64,000 nt of DNA from Cymbidium sinense. Taxonomy: Eukaryota; Streptophyta; Magnoliopsida; Asparagales; Orchidaceae. Below, piece by piece: positions 13,889 to 25,930 of this stretch. Location: the NCBI GenBank assembly GCA_021442155.1, contig CM038221.1, positions 32,517,906 through 32,581,905 on the forward strand, in the 5' to 3' direction. The position numbers and the translations under genes were made by a program. Positions within the stretch are counted from its first letter, which is position 1; each line of letters opens with the position of its first letter. A model generated the notes under the pieces. That model saw only the letters and a list, made by a program, of their open reading frames with translations. It searched no databases and was not told where the DNA came from.

Positions 13889-15921
13889 ATGACGGCTAAC
13901 TCAATGTTCGTGAGGGCTTCTTCCCTATGTACACTGGTGGAAAAAACCGTCTTATACAAGTTTCACGCGATGATTTTGCAAGCTTATAGAATCAATCATG
14001 ATCTAAAAATTGATCCCACGCATTTTAGAGTTAATATCATTTGTAGATTTGCTGTTGGTGTTGGTTTCATTGCTTCTCCAACAAATGATGATGAAGTATG
14101 TGAGTCCGTCATTAATGCAGAAGTATACAACCTTTGATTGTATATGTTGAAGTTGAGTTGATACGAACAGAGGATAGAGAAGTTCATAATTTCATTGGAG
14201 TTGAAGTTCATCCAACTGAAACTATACACTATACTTTACGGAACCATATTAATCACCTCAATGAAAGTTTTCACGTATCGTCATAATTCAATTAATCTTT
14301 TTCATTTTAATCTTATACACTACGCCGTAATTTACATCACTTGAGAGAGATGTACGCATCTCCTACTAGTGTTCATCATATTGCCCTCAACCGCTAAGGG
14401 GTGAATACCATGGTGATCATGTAGCACCACACCAATCAAGATGAGGGCTACATAGTGCAATGAGTTCTAACATACGGACAAGTGAAGGTGACATTGGAGA
14501 AGATCAATGTGCAGACTCTGGGAGTAGTCATTTGCTAAGAGATTACTCTAAGAAAATAAACATAGCTGAGGAACACATGTTCAGTAGCAATGACTATATT
14601 CAGGCCTACCAGACAGCACAAGAATGGGATGAACAATTGAATTTTGATGGCCTCTCTAAGATTCTATCTTTATGGAAGAGAATTTTATTCCAACTATCTT
14701 AATTGAGAGGATGTGTTTCCATGATAAGAGACAGCTTAAATTTACTATTCAGAGTTGGTCCATCACAAATAATGTTGAGTATGTAACATGTGACTCCAAC
14801 AAGGTGAGGTTTACTGTACTTTGCATACATAACAGTCATCCAGTACGCCATGCATGTGACATTTACATGCTCGTGCAAGCAAGAGGCTTGGTGGTGCCTG
14901 GAAGATATCTAGTATAGCTACCCCACACACATGTACTCATTCGATATTGAGTACTGGACATAAGCAGTGCACCTCACAATTTATTAGCTACTTCATCCAG
15001 CCTGTGATTAGATATCAGTTGGATTTGAAGCATGAGAGAAATTATTGGCCATATGGAATCAAAATTTAACATTAGGGTTTCTTATATGAAAGCTTGGGAT
15101 GCGCGAAAGACTATACATGCTATTTTTGGTAGTTGGGAAGAGTAATATCATTCACTGATCATTTCATGGCTATTATATGTGTATATGCATCACAAAGGTA
15201 CATATTCGTCAAGTGAATATGGTCATTTTCAATGCATATTCTGGTCATTTGAGCCATCAATTGTTAGTTGGCAATCTTGCGACCGCCTTAAGTCTTGATG
15301 GAGCATTTATTGGGTAAGAACTCTTCTTATCAGGTTGAGATTGATGCAAATAATGGCTTATATCCGCTAGCATTTGTAGTAGTTGAAGCAGAATGCAATG
15401 AGTTCTGGGCTTTGTTTATTAGGAAATTATTGGACTTGATTCCGCTTATATGTACTCGAGCTGATTTATGTATTATTTCTGACCAACATTCAGGCTTAGT
15501 ACGTGGATGCAGCAAATTTTTTCCCTGGGCTAAGCATCGGCACTGCTTACGCCATCTTAGAGAGAATTTCAAGAAGGCATGCAGAACTATGGGTATTTCT
15601 GATGTTGAGTTTATATGTCAAAAGATGTATGTGGTAGGTAATATAAATGACATTCACACCTTTACATGTTATATGACAGACATCAAGAATATCAAAATAA
15701 AGGCTGCTGATTGGTTGCTTGCTAGAGATGTAGCTAAGTGGTCGTTGACTCATGATAGTGGATATCGTTATAGTACCATGACTACTAACGCATCAGAGTG
15801 TTTCAACAGTATACTAAAGAGGGCACGGGGATTGCCGATTCAAGCTCTAATCACATATATTTATTACAATCTTGTATCAATTTTCACCAAACCAGAGATA
15901 GCCGATTTGATTAAAGGGTGA
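13889..15921 (+). pseudogene. MULE-B transposase relic (no SWIM finger)
   Basis: Second MuDR-type transposase, better preserved in its core than the MULE-A one. The N-terminal piece (13889-14260) has FIASPTNDDEV, matching the ATPIDDEEV motif of MULE-A, then a frame-shifted VEVELIRTEDREV-like segment. The MuDR domain (about 14672-14917) has FTIQSWSITNNVEYV. The catalytic core has ALSLDGAFIG (about 15286-15310) with the first Asp. A continuous 208-codon frame (15295-15921) then has CIISDQHSGL with the second Asp, FFPWAKHRHCLRHL, and TTNASECFNSILKRARG with the Glu. Reading stops shortly after the core; the SWIM finger and basic tail of MULE-A are missing. A stop after GAFIG and several upstream shifts show decay. 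A PMD relic follows in the same orientation. Confidence 0.87.
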
Positions 15922-16164
15922 TTGATATTTGCCTCATGGTGGTGATGTTGATTAGATTTGTTGTATGTCTCGTGGACATATGTGTATGTAGGACGTGTCT
16001 ACTATGTAGGGCTATTTGCTTGAGTCGAAGTTGTTTATTTACTAATGTTGTTCACTGAGCGGTGTTCTTGTTAGTGTGTAGTTCTAAGCTATTTTTTCTA
16101 TACTGCTATAGTTTACCTCTGATGTTTTATGTTTTCATGGTATTGACATGTATTTGTAGAAGTT

Positions 16165-17186
16165 GTGCACCAGACAGGTCAAATGGCGACTGAGGAAGGT
16201 GGAGCAGGTAGACGTCGACGTAAACACCGAACCGGGAGCCTGAGACTATGCTGCACACCAGAGGTACACCCCAGATCACCTCGTTGCATGGCGCATAACT
16301 GCACATCCGATCCGTATGATTTATTATTTGTCAAAGCTAGCTCAATGCAAATGCATTTTTTATTAATTTCTATTCATATCTCTCAGGCAAAGTTCTCGCA
16401 AAGATCACATCTTTTGATGTTTAGATAGTGGCGGATAAACTACCCCAAAGTTATGGATGGACTACACGATGCTGGGCTAGATTATGTTTCACAGCTCCAT
16501 TATATCAATCATGATCACCTACTTACTAGTTGAGTCGGTCACCACGACTAACACATTTCATGCGACACACTTTGCGTGACGGCCATGATTCTTGGCATAA
16601 GATTGACGGGTCTCTTATTATCAAACGATGAAAGGTGCGATGGTTTTAATGGCCGATTATTGAACCCATCGGGGATCTCGATGTTATATATCATGATGAA
16701 AGATACATGTGACATCCATGTTTCGCATGGGGAAGGCACATGCACAAACTTGCTTACTTTTATGTTGGCTATGGTGGACATTTTGTAGGGAGTCATACTT
16801 AGATCTACCGAATGCTGACTTTCTGATGCACCTCAGAGCTTACATTTTATTCACTATTGGCTGCTTCCTTCTACCAGATACATCTAGGTCCGAGGTTCAT
16901 TTGAAGTACTTACCACTATTGGAGGATTTGAGCTTGTCCAGCAGGTACTCCCTAAGAACGGTTGTGTTAGTATATTTGTACAAGGAGTTGAATGAAGCCA
17001 CAAGATCGCGCAAACACGAGATGTCCACACTACAGTTTGGTCTATATGTACATGTTGAATGACACATTGTACCTTTCAGAGTTGGATGGGTGAGCATTGC
17101 GGTGAAATGAGGGTTACCTACGAGAGAAGACACAGCCCATGTTAAAGTTTATAGATATGAGCTTGATGGGGCAACTATAGAGTCAG
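16165..17186 (+). pseudogene. Plant mobile domain (PMD) gene relic in MULE-B
   Basis: Relic of a PMD (MAIN/MAIL1-like) gene. A basic-rich N-terminal exon (16165-16430) has RRRRKHRTGS. Then come a DAGLDYVSQLHYINHDHLL block (about 16465-16525), a NTFHATH segment (about 16550; family ETHTFHL), a frame-shifted TLRDAMILGIRLTG block (about 16570-16610), and a clear stretch at 16877-17000 reading EVHLKYLPLLEDL and VLVYLYKELNEATR. The last matches the family HLRYLPLLxDL ... ALAWLYRELCRAT. It ends with HVKVYRYELDGAT (about 17130-17175) and a GT donor at 17187, the same place as the MULE-A PMD intron. Frames must be switched at least four times and stops are present. MULE-B end points were not found, so the 3' limit is the last recognisable exon. 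Confidence 0.83.
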
Positions 17187-17249
17187 GTATGATTAAGAAC
17201 ATAATTTGTTCATATTATCACCTCTATAATTATATATATGTCATTTAAT

Positions 17250-17535
17250 TAACTATGGAGGTTTGCCTCCATAAGAAACTTTAGAACATGTTTTAATATA
17301 AACCCTGCTTTACTCATCCATATAAAGCAGGGGAAAAATCTCTGAAATATTTGATGGCTCATCACGCCTTTGGAGTCCTTATTAGGTGATTAGGTCCATT
17401 GAAGGGTGATGCATTTATCTTTCGAGATAGTACATCATACCTCAATGTCATACCTGATCACTTCAATAAGTACCCCCTACGATCTACGTGGTGTCCCACA
17501 CTCCCCCCATACATTCCAAAAATAAACACCATAAA
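17250..17535 (+). repeat. Dispersed direct repeat, copy 1
   Basis: Starts TTAACTATGG and holds GTTTTAATATAAACCCT, AAAAATCTCT, TAGGTGATTAGGTC and ATCTTTCGAGATAGT. The same series of blocks in the same order recurs at 28092-28356. It also carries the hairpin ATGGAGGTTTGCCTCCAT (17255-17272). No primer-binding site or polypurine tract adjoins it, so it is left unclassified. Confidence 0.75.
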
Positions 17536-17619
17536 GTCACATGTGCTCATGGGATTAACAATTATATTTCAAATGTTATACCAAGATCCATGCGTGATAG
17601 GATGAATTTTTTTAGTAAT

Positions 17620-20600
17620 ATGTTAATATAAAAAAAAGGTTAAGATATATTAACTAAAAATTTGATTATGATGAATCTCAAAGTTATTAAATTTATTTTG
17701 AGATGAGTATAACATATATTTTTTATTTATTACTCAGTCATTCCATCTATATTAATGTAATACATTAATATTGAGAGTCATTGTAGTTAAAATTTTGGTT
17801 AAAATATTCTAATGTAATTTGATCGGTATATCATGGGCACATATTTTATCATATATTATATGAGAAAATTTTAGTAGGAAGTAATCAATAAATGTTTTTT
17901 TATGAAAAAAGATAAAATATTTAAAATATATGATAATATATAAATATATTTTAAATACTATACAATACAAATGGTGGGGGTTCTTTTATAAATTAATTTT
18001 AAAATTTTAAAACTAATTTAAATTTAACAAAAATTAATAGAAAAATTCATTTAAAACTAAGTTTATATCAATTCAAGACAAAATGTGTATAGTGATGATA
18101 TTTATATTAAATTAGACGATGCATGGATTAGATAAATAATGCTTATTTTTTAATTATGAAATGCATTTTTATTGAAATAACTAAATAATTATAATTTTCT
18201 ATAATCACATTTCAGTGCGATTATTATTACAATTTAAAATTGTGAAGGGACTTTCTATCGAGTTAATAATATGAATAGATATAAATAGAGCTAAATTAGG
18301 ACAAGTATAATGAAGGTAGATTTATACACATATCACACAATTATTATATATTTATATATCCAACATCTATAAACATTAAAACTTAATTGGGATAATTATG
18401 TAAATAGAAACTGATTAAAATTTATGTATTTATAGAATAACACACATGATGTTTTTAGACTATGAAATCCATGTATTTATGCATGCCATAATCAAATTAA
18501 TGAGAATTTGATAAAAGCAAAAAAATAAAAAATAAATAAATAAATAAAAGTTAAAGTTCTAATATACTTTTGATATTTGGGTGAAAATTTAAAAAATTAA
18601 AGAGGGTGCTAGTTTTGAGTGCTATGTATGTAATTGCCCCTATTTAATTATATATGGTGCTAATAGAGTAAGAGAAACTCTTTCCATGAAGCTAATACTT
18701 AAGATATTATAGATTTTATTAAAAGATGATAAGAAATTTAGTAGCTCGCCAAGGTGAATCATGTCATTTTAATGTTATTGATCTCATAATGTAGAGACTT
18801 ATTTCTATAATAAGTGTCATATCTTAGTGCCCTAAGATGTTTAACAAAGTTAAAGGTCATTAGTCAACTTAGTGTCGTTAAGACTACTTACACTAGGCCA
18901 CTAATCAAAATATTTCCAATTATAATAAATTGTGGCATGTTAATACACCACCTATAGACCACTAGAATAGACTAAAGTCAAAAAGCATAGAGGACTCATT
19001 AAACTATATAAAGGAAACTAGAATAATGTAAGGTTTAGTCACTAGACTAAAATAAAAGAGGCTAAGACAAAATATAAACAATACATTAATTAACTTAAAA
19101 ATAGTAAAAACCACTAGGCATTTATAGGCTAAGGTAAAATAATCAACTATTAGAGTCACGACTATAAGATAAACATTAGCATCACTTATGTTTACCTTAA
19201 TTAAACTAGTATCCTACTTAGGTGTAGCCCAAGTAAACCACAAAAAACACTAAATCACCTAAAATAACTAGGATGGGTCATACATGAGATTAATAAACTC
19301 ACTAGCTAGCAAGATTCTCTAACAAAATTAAACTTTGTCACCATTAAATATAATCCATCAATCGATGATTGACATTCTTAGTCAGGTATCACTAAAACCT
19401 ACCAAATTTTAATGTTTATCAACCTCAACAAATAATGTGTCTTCTTGATAATTGTTCTCCTCTCTTAAAAAAAAACAACTAAATGGAGTTCCTATCATTG
19501 CTTAATGCTTGATAATGATTGATACATGATATTTGATGAAAAATATGACATCAGATGTTCATCTTATTGTCATCTAATATCCCCTCCTAAAAGGAGAGTG
19601 ATCGAGAAGATTGCCAACTATTGCTTAATAAGAATTTAAGCATCTCAAGATTTTTATTTGAATGATGGAAGATATCTTTATCAATTCATACTAACTGCAT
19701 TATAATAATGCATTCTTTATTTTAAAATATATATACATATATATTATAATATATGACTTAAATTGTGGAATCTTTTCAAACATTTTTTTGCCTTAGATTT
19801 TTTACATACAACATTAATTTATCTTTTCTCATGTATCTTAAATTAATATATTGTCTTAGATTTTTTATAGATTTTTTACATACATACATACATATTTGTG
19901 TATGTGTGTGTGGCGAGATTATTTAATCTTATCTTGTTGGAATTAGTATTGTATTATGTTTTAGAGAAAAATTTATCTTTAATATTATATAAAATTATGT
20001 GCACATGCACAACTAAGTTAAGAGAAGCATAAATATGATTTTAACAAGAAAATTTATAAAGAAAATAATCATAAAGCCATGAAAAGACATGTGACCCTTT
20101 TGTTAAGAATATGGTTATTTCAAAGCCATGAGTTTAAACTTCAAACTTCATAATTAATCACTCAATTAAAAAAATTATGAAGCCTATACCAATTGATATA
20201 ATTTCATTGTTATAAATAAAAAAAGTATAAAAGGAGTTTATCTCCATAATTAGATAAAGTGTTAACATAATACAATGAATATAAATTGTAGAAAATATTT
20301 TATTTTGCCATAATTTAAAAGCCTAAAAATGGCTGAGTTTTATTAAATGATGCTAAGTGATTACTTTAATCATTCTCTCAATAGTGAACTAGATCAATGG
20401 AAAGTAGTTTATGTTAGGTGATTGTTGACCTCACTTTTGGAGTGAGTTCTCAACTTCTTCATCATAGATCTAGGACTCTTATAGACATTAAGAGCTCTAG
20501 TGTCCTAAGACACTTCTAAGGATTATGTGAACACTTAAACTAAGCTGAGACTTGAAGGATTAGCCATAGGGATTAGGTTGTGCCTTAATGATTGAGACTT
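17620..20600. other. AT-rich DNA with no gene
   Basis: No domain, RNA gene or clear element boundary. About 18.8-19.5 kb is less AT-rich and looks like decayed repeat sequence. Confidence 0.5.
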
Positions 20601-20639
20601 GTCCATCCTATGGCCTAAACCCAACCTATACTTTTATTC

Positions 20640-22600
20640 AAACCAAACCTTAACTTCAACTCATTTATCAAATCCAAATCCAAATTCCAAACCAAATGAT
20701 TGAAACCCATAATCAAATCCATTAAAATTCTTCATAGGCCCTTGATTTCATCTTATGGACTTTGTAGCCAAATTCAAATCAATCCAAATTCAATTGACTT
20801 TCTCCAATTCAATCCCTCAATCATTTACCAAATCCAAATCCAAATTCTAAACCAAAGGATTAGAATTCATAATCAAATCTAAAATAAAAACCCCCTTAAA
20901 GCCTTATGGTTAAATTCCATAAACTTAGCCAAATCTCCACCCAATTCAATCCAAAATTTATTGATCTCTTCATGAATAATTTATATCTTCATTTATATTC
21001 ACAAATATAAATGAGATATAAACTCAAATAGCCAAAACTAAATCAATCTAAATCCAAATCAATCAAAACCCTTCTTAAGCTATATGGACCTACCTCCATG
21101 AACTTGGCCAAATCTCATACAAATCAACCCAAAATCAATTGGTTTCTTTATATACCAATTACTCCTTCATTTATATTCATAAATATAAATGAAATCACCC
21201 TCCAATGACCAAAAATAAATCAAACTAAATTGGTTTCCTCCTTAGCCATTTTAACCTACATCCTTAAGCTTGATCAAATTTGCTCCCAAATCACTCCAAA
21301 CTCAAGTGATTTTCTCATGAATCATTTATATCTTCATTTATATTTCCAAATATAAATGAAATATAAATTCACATGACCAAAACCAAGTCCAAAATCAAAC
21401 CAAAACCCAATTCAAGCCTTTTAAGCCATTTCCTTGGACTTGGCCAAATCTATCCAAATCAAGCCAAAATCAATGGATTTTCTCTTGAATCAATCATTCC
21501 TTCAATCATTTACCCAAATATAAATAAAATCTATAATTATCAAACCAAACTCAAGTCAACCCAAGTCAAGCCCAAGTTAGCCCTTTTAGCTTGAAAACTT
21601 CAAATGAAAATCCATTAGACTCCAAATTGATTATAGTTGGATTTATATTTCAATCATATATATAAGTTCAACTAAACTTGAATCAAGCCAAAACCAAACC
21701 AATTGACCCATTTAGGTCCATGTAACCCAAAGTGGCCTAAAGGACTATTTTTAACCAAGTTTTAATTCAACCCACATTGGATTAGACAAGGCCCATCTAA
21801 GCCTCATATCATGATCAATAATTACCCTAGGATGATCAACCACCTTGAATTGGGTCAAACCAAGTCAACCTTTGTACAAATGAAACCTAAACTAGCCAAA
21901 ACTCACATACACCAAATTATTGAAACCATTGATTCAAATAACTCATGATCAATGATTGAACATGACTAAACTCTCAATTGAGCCAAACCAAGTCCAATTG
22001 GCCATTTGACCCAATTGGTTAAAAATCAAAATGGGTCAAATCATGATCTAACCCAAATTGATTGCAAAAAAAATGGCTCAAGTTTATTCCAAATTGATTA
22101 TTGAACTTGACCAAAGCCATATAGCCCAATTTGACCAATTGGTCAACTTGACCCAACCTAGCCCAAATTGACCTAAAGGTTTAAATTGGCCAAAATCCAA
22201 ATTAAATCCAAATTGATTCAAACCAAAGCCTACAAACATTTTCAATTGACCAATTGAACATGAACCAACACCTAACCTAACCTAATTTGGTCAAATTGGT
22301 CAACCCCATTTGACATATTTGAATCCAAGTGAGCCAAAATCAAACCTAGGCCAATTTGATTGAAACCACTTGAACCAAAACTCTTCAAATCATCATTTTA
22401 ACTTAACCCAAGCAATTTGACCAATTGGTCAACCTAACCCAACATGAACCCATAAGAACCCATTTGACCAAATGAAGCCAAAACCCATAAAACCAACCCA
22501 TGGGACTTTGATGGTTGACCAAACCCGACCCAAACTAACCCTAGGTCAGCCCAAAGTCTGACCAAAAGTCAAGTGGTCCCCATCCAAGCCATAATCCATT
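20640..22600. repeat. Strand-asymmetric A/C-rich low-complexity tract
   Basis: About 2 kb whose plus strand is strongly A/C-rich and poor in G, made of reiterated CCAAATC, AACCAA, TTGACC and CCCAA phrases. TTGACCAATTGGTCAA, a perfect 16-bp palindrome, occurs at 22131-22146 and 22417-22432. Open frames here follow from the biased composition (Asn/Pro/Gln/Ile/Lys-rich). No protein family is recognisable. Confidence 0.7.
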
Positions 22601-25190
22601 GGTTAAGCCCTCTTCATATAGGATTCCACCCATAAATGGCAAAGTCCACTCTCCCATCACCTTGGACCATCCAACTTCCAAATGAGGGTGCACTAACCCA
22701 CTAGGCCACCTAATCCATGCTAGGCCATGGACCAAGAGGTGAGCCAACTCACCTCCCATGCAACCCGAGCACCAAAGGGATCAAGTAAACCAATTCAGCC
22801 AAGATCAAGCCTTGAGCCACCTCCCATGACTCCCTCCAACCCAATCGAGTAACGTGGACTCGATTGAGACACCTCAATGCTCTTGGTACGGCCCGAAGAT
22901 GGGAAATCATTCTGTTCATCCAACTCAACACATCAATGGGTATACCCCCTCAATTCAACAAAAATGAAATGAATTAACTTCGTGCAAGCTTCTTAACACC
23001 AAGTCGAGCTTCCTTGTGAGTTCTAGAGCGATCCCAAGCATCCCACCTTCGACATACCCTCTTCCTATGTGGAACCAAAATAGGGGAGGCTATCTTTGAT
23101 CTAAACTCTCTCAATTCACCACCAAACTTCAATTGCTCATTCCCACACCATCTCCATACCTCGTCGATGCTACCCAACTCATTTCCCAAGCTTCCAATCC
23201 ATTGGAGCAAGAAGTTTGATCAAGACCAAACTCCAAACCTCCATTCTTAATCAATGAACCCAATGGAATTGGCTTGATTGGTTCTCAGCAGGGCCTCGTC
23301 TCTACTAGACGAAGCTACCTCCATCGATCCCATTTGCCGGTCTTGAGCGGTGAGGTAATTCCCTAAACTATAGATATAGAAAAATTGGTTGGTCCTTTTG
23401 TGAGATTTGCATTTGAGCTCATCCTAGGCATTTGGATCCCTTAGCCGGTGTGGGTTGAGTTTGAGTGGATCAGAATTTCGGGTGAGCTGGGATTGGCGAT
23501 CTTAATTAGTTGAGGATCCGTTCTATGATCAGATCAATCATCAGGTAATCGCCACTTGAAGCTGGAGACTCGTGCATATGTAACAACTTAAATAACCAAT
23601 CCCACAATGCCATGTGAAAAGTGTGACGCGCTAGCACGCCACATGGCGTTGGCAGGATTAGGTTTAATTAAGGTTAATTAATTAGATTTTAAGGCTGAAA
23701 CTTCCATAATTTATAACTAATTATAAAAAATATAAAAAATACAAATAATGACTCATTTTAAAGGTATTTTAGAGGAGAATTTGATAAATATATTTTCAAT
23801 TGGTTTTGAATAGTAAATAGAGCTTAATTAGGGTTTAATTAAAAACTTAATTGGCTTACTCTAATCTCTCAAGTAATTGATCAAAATTTTTTGAGAATAT
23901 TTGAGAGGATGACCTTGCCTCATCTAATTTTTGGGATTTTATTACTTGTTAAATTAGGAGGATTGATTAATTGAGTCCTAATTACCTTCTTAGCTTCATT
24001 AAGGGTAATTAAGCATATATAAATAATTAAATTATCTAGACTCTCTAATCACTTTGAATGGTAAGGAGACTTGGGAGTATATTGGAGCCTCCTCCCTAAT
24101 CCTTTTCTCTAATTTTTCCTCTTTTTCAACCAAAGTGCTAATTAATGATTAATTAACTAATTAATAATTAGCTAAGTTAAAATTCAAATCACATAAAATT
24201 ATGCTTGATCAAGTGGATGGCTTATAGAATTAGATTGGGACCTCTTTTCCTTACCTTTTATGCCCATCTCATTTCAAAGATATATATTATTAACTTTGAA
24301 AATTAATTAAAGAGGTGAATTGATGGATTCATGATTTAATTAATTGAACTAAAAATATAATTAAATTTGATTTCCTTAATTCATCTTGGGTAGAGCTTTA
24401 AGTGTTCAACCTAAAGAGCTTAATTATAATTAGTTCACATGTGAGAAAATCATGAAAGTAATTAAAATAGTTCCTTAAGCTTAATTAATAAATGATTATG
24501 AGCTAATTGCATTAGTCCCCTTTCACTCCATAGGAGCATTGCTATTTACTTCTCAATTTATTTGCATATTGCATTAGCTCATAATCATTAAATCAATTAC
24601 CTTAAGATAACATAGGTAAGGGTTTAGTTAATTGATTTAAAAAATACTTAATTTAATCAATCCATAAAATCAATCTAATTGCTTCTTATTAAATCAAATT
24701 AACTCACACATATGGGGAATAGGACTAGGATTAGCAAATCTTTCTCACATCTCTTAAATCAAGTTAAAAATAAAATTAAAAGTGACATTAAGAAGCTTTG
24801 GTTTATTTTAAATAAGCTTATTTAATATGATTGTCATCATGAATTAGTTGGATTAAATGAAATTACATGCTTGTGCCTCTTTGTTTCTTTCCAATCATAT
24901 AAAAATATTATATGCCACTTGAATCATGCATTCATTTCTTCAAAAATTAATTAAACATAGATGATTTCCTTTATGTCAAGCTTGCATGTGTTGATTTAAA
25001 ATAATATATGTGTGGTTATTATCACTATTAAATCCAAATCTATTTTCAAATCTTATAAACAAGTGATTACATATGCTATAAATACTAGTTATAAATACAT
25101 AAGAAATGCAAATGATTATAGATTTAGTGTATGAAGTAAAGTTCTTTTCTTTCATTCATATATTGATTTATGTAAGTAATAATGTTAATG
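22600..25190. other. Decayed repeat DNA, no gene
   Basis: 22.6-23.6 kb is GC-richer with short minus-strand open frames of no recognisable family. From about 23580 the sequence becomes AT-rich with many TTAATTAA-like phrases. It has the look of an old retrotransposon derivative, but I found no LTR pair or protein domain. Confidence 0.4.
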
Positions 25191-25191
25191 G

Positions 25192-25930
25192 GTATTTAGT
25201 CTGGACATCCTAGGAATACGAGGCTTTAGCTATCCCCAAGGAGGTCATTTGATTACCTCAATTCCTTGGTTTAACAATGGAATGTACTCCTTTTGATTTA
25301 ATTCTTACATATTTCAATATTAGAATTTAAATAAGACTTTACTCCATGTACAAAAATTTTTTCAATCAAATAAAAGTACAACTTTTGTATGGTTTCTCTC
25401 TTTAGTTATGCATACATTCATATGTATTTGAGAAAAGCAAATATTTAGTCTGGACATCCCGAGAATATGAGGATTTAAGTAGCCCCAAAGAGGTCATTTG
25501 ATTACCTCACTTTCTTGGTTAACAATGGTATGTACTAGCTTATGTCTCTCATGTACATGTGTGTGTGACTTAATTATGGAGTCAAAATCCTCTCTTTTCA
25601 CCAAAACACATGCATTTTCAATTGTTTAAATGATAGAATTAATTAATCATGCGATCAAAAGCTCTCTTTTTACATTCATGTATGCAAACTTACATGTGTT
25701 TGAATGCAAATGGTATTTATGGACATCCAGAATACGAGGCTTTAGCTAGCCCCAAGGAGGTCATTTGATTACCTCACTTCCCTAGTTAACAATGACACGC
25801 ACCTGTTTAACTTCATTCTTATGTATTTTTGCATAAGAATCTAGATAAACTTTAAATTAATATGATAAAATAATTCAATCAAAAGTAAAATATAAACTTT
25901 AAATGTATATGTTTATATTCATCATTTAAG
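25192..25930 (+). repeat. Three-unit tandem repeat of ~250-270 bp
   Basis: A conserved ~95-bp core occurs at about 25192-25290, 25440-25535 and 25711-25800. Each has TTAGTCTGGACATCC-like, AATACGAGG, CCCCAAGGAGGTCATTTGAT and TTAACAATGG blocks. The intervening ~150 bp is AT-rich and less conserved. Non-coding. Confidence 0.85.

Noticed and set aside
22541..23210. Minus-strand frames at 22.5-23.2 kb as small genes
   Set aside because: Gly/Trp/Leu-rich readings from biased DNA, with no recognisable motif, start context or splice pattern.
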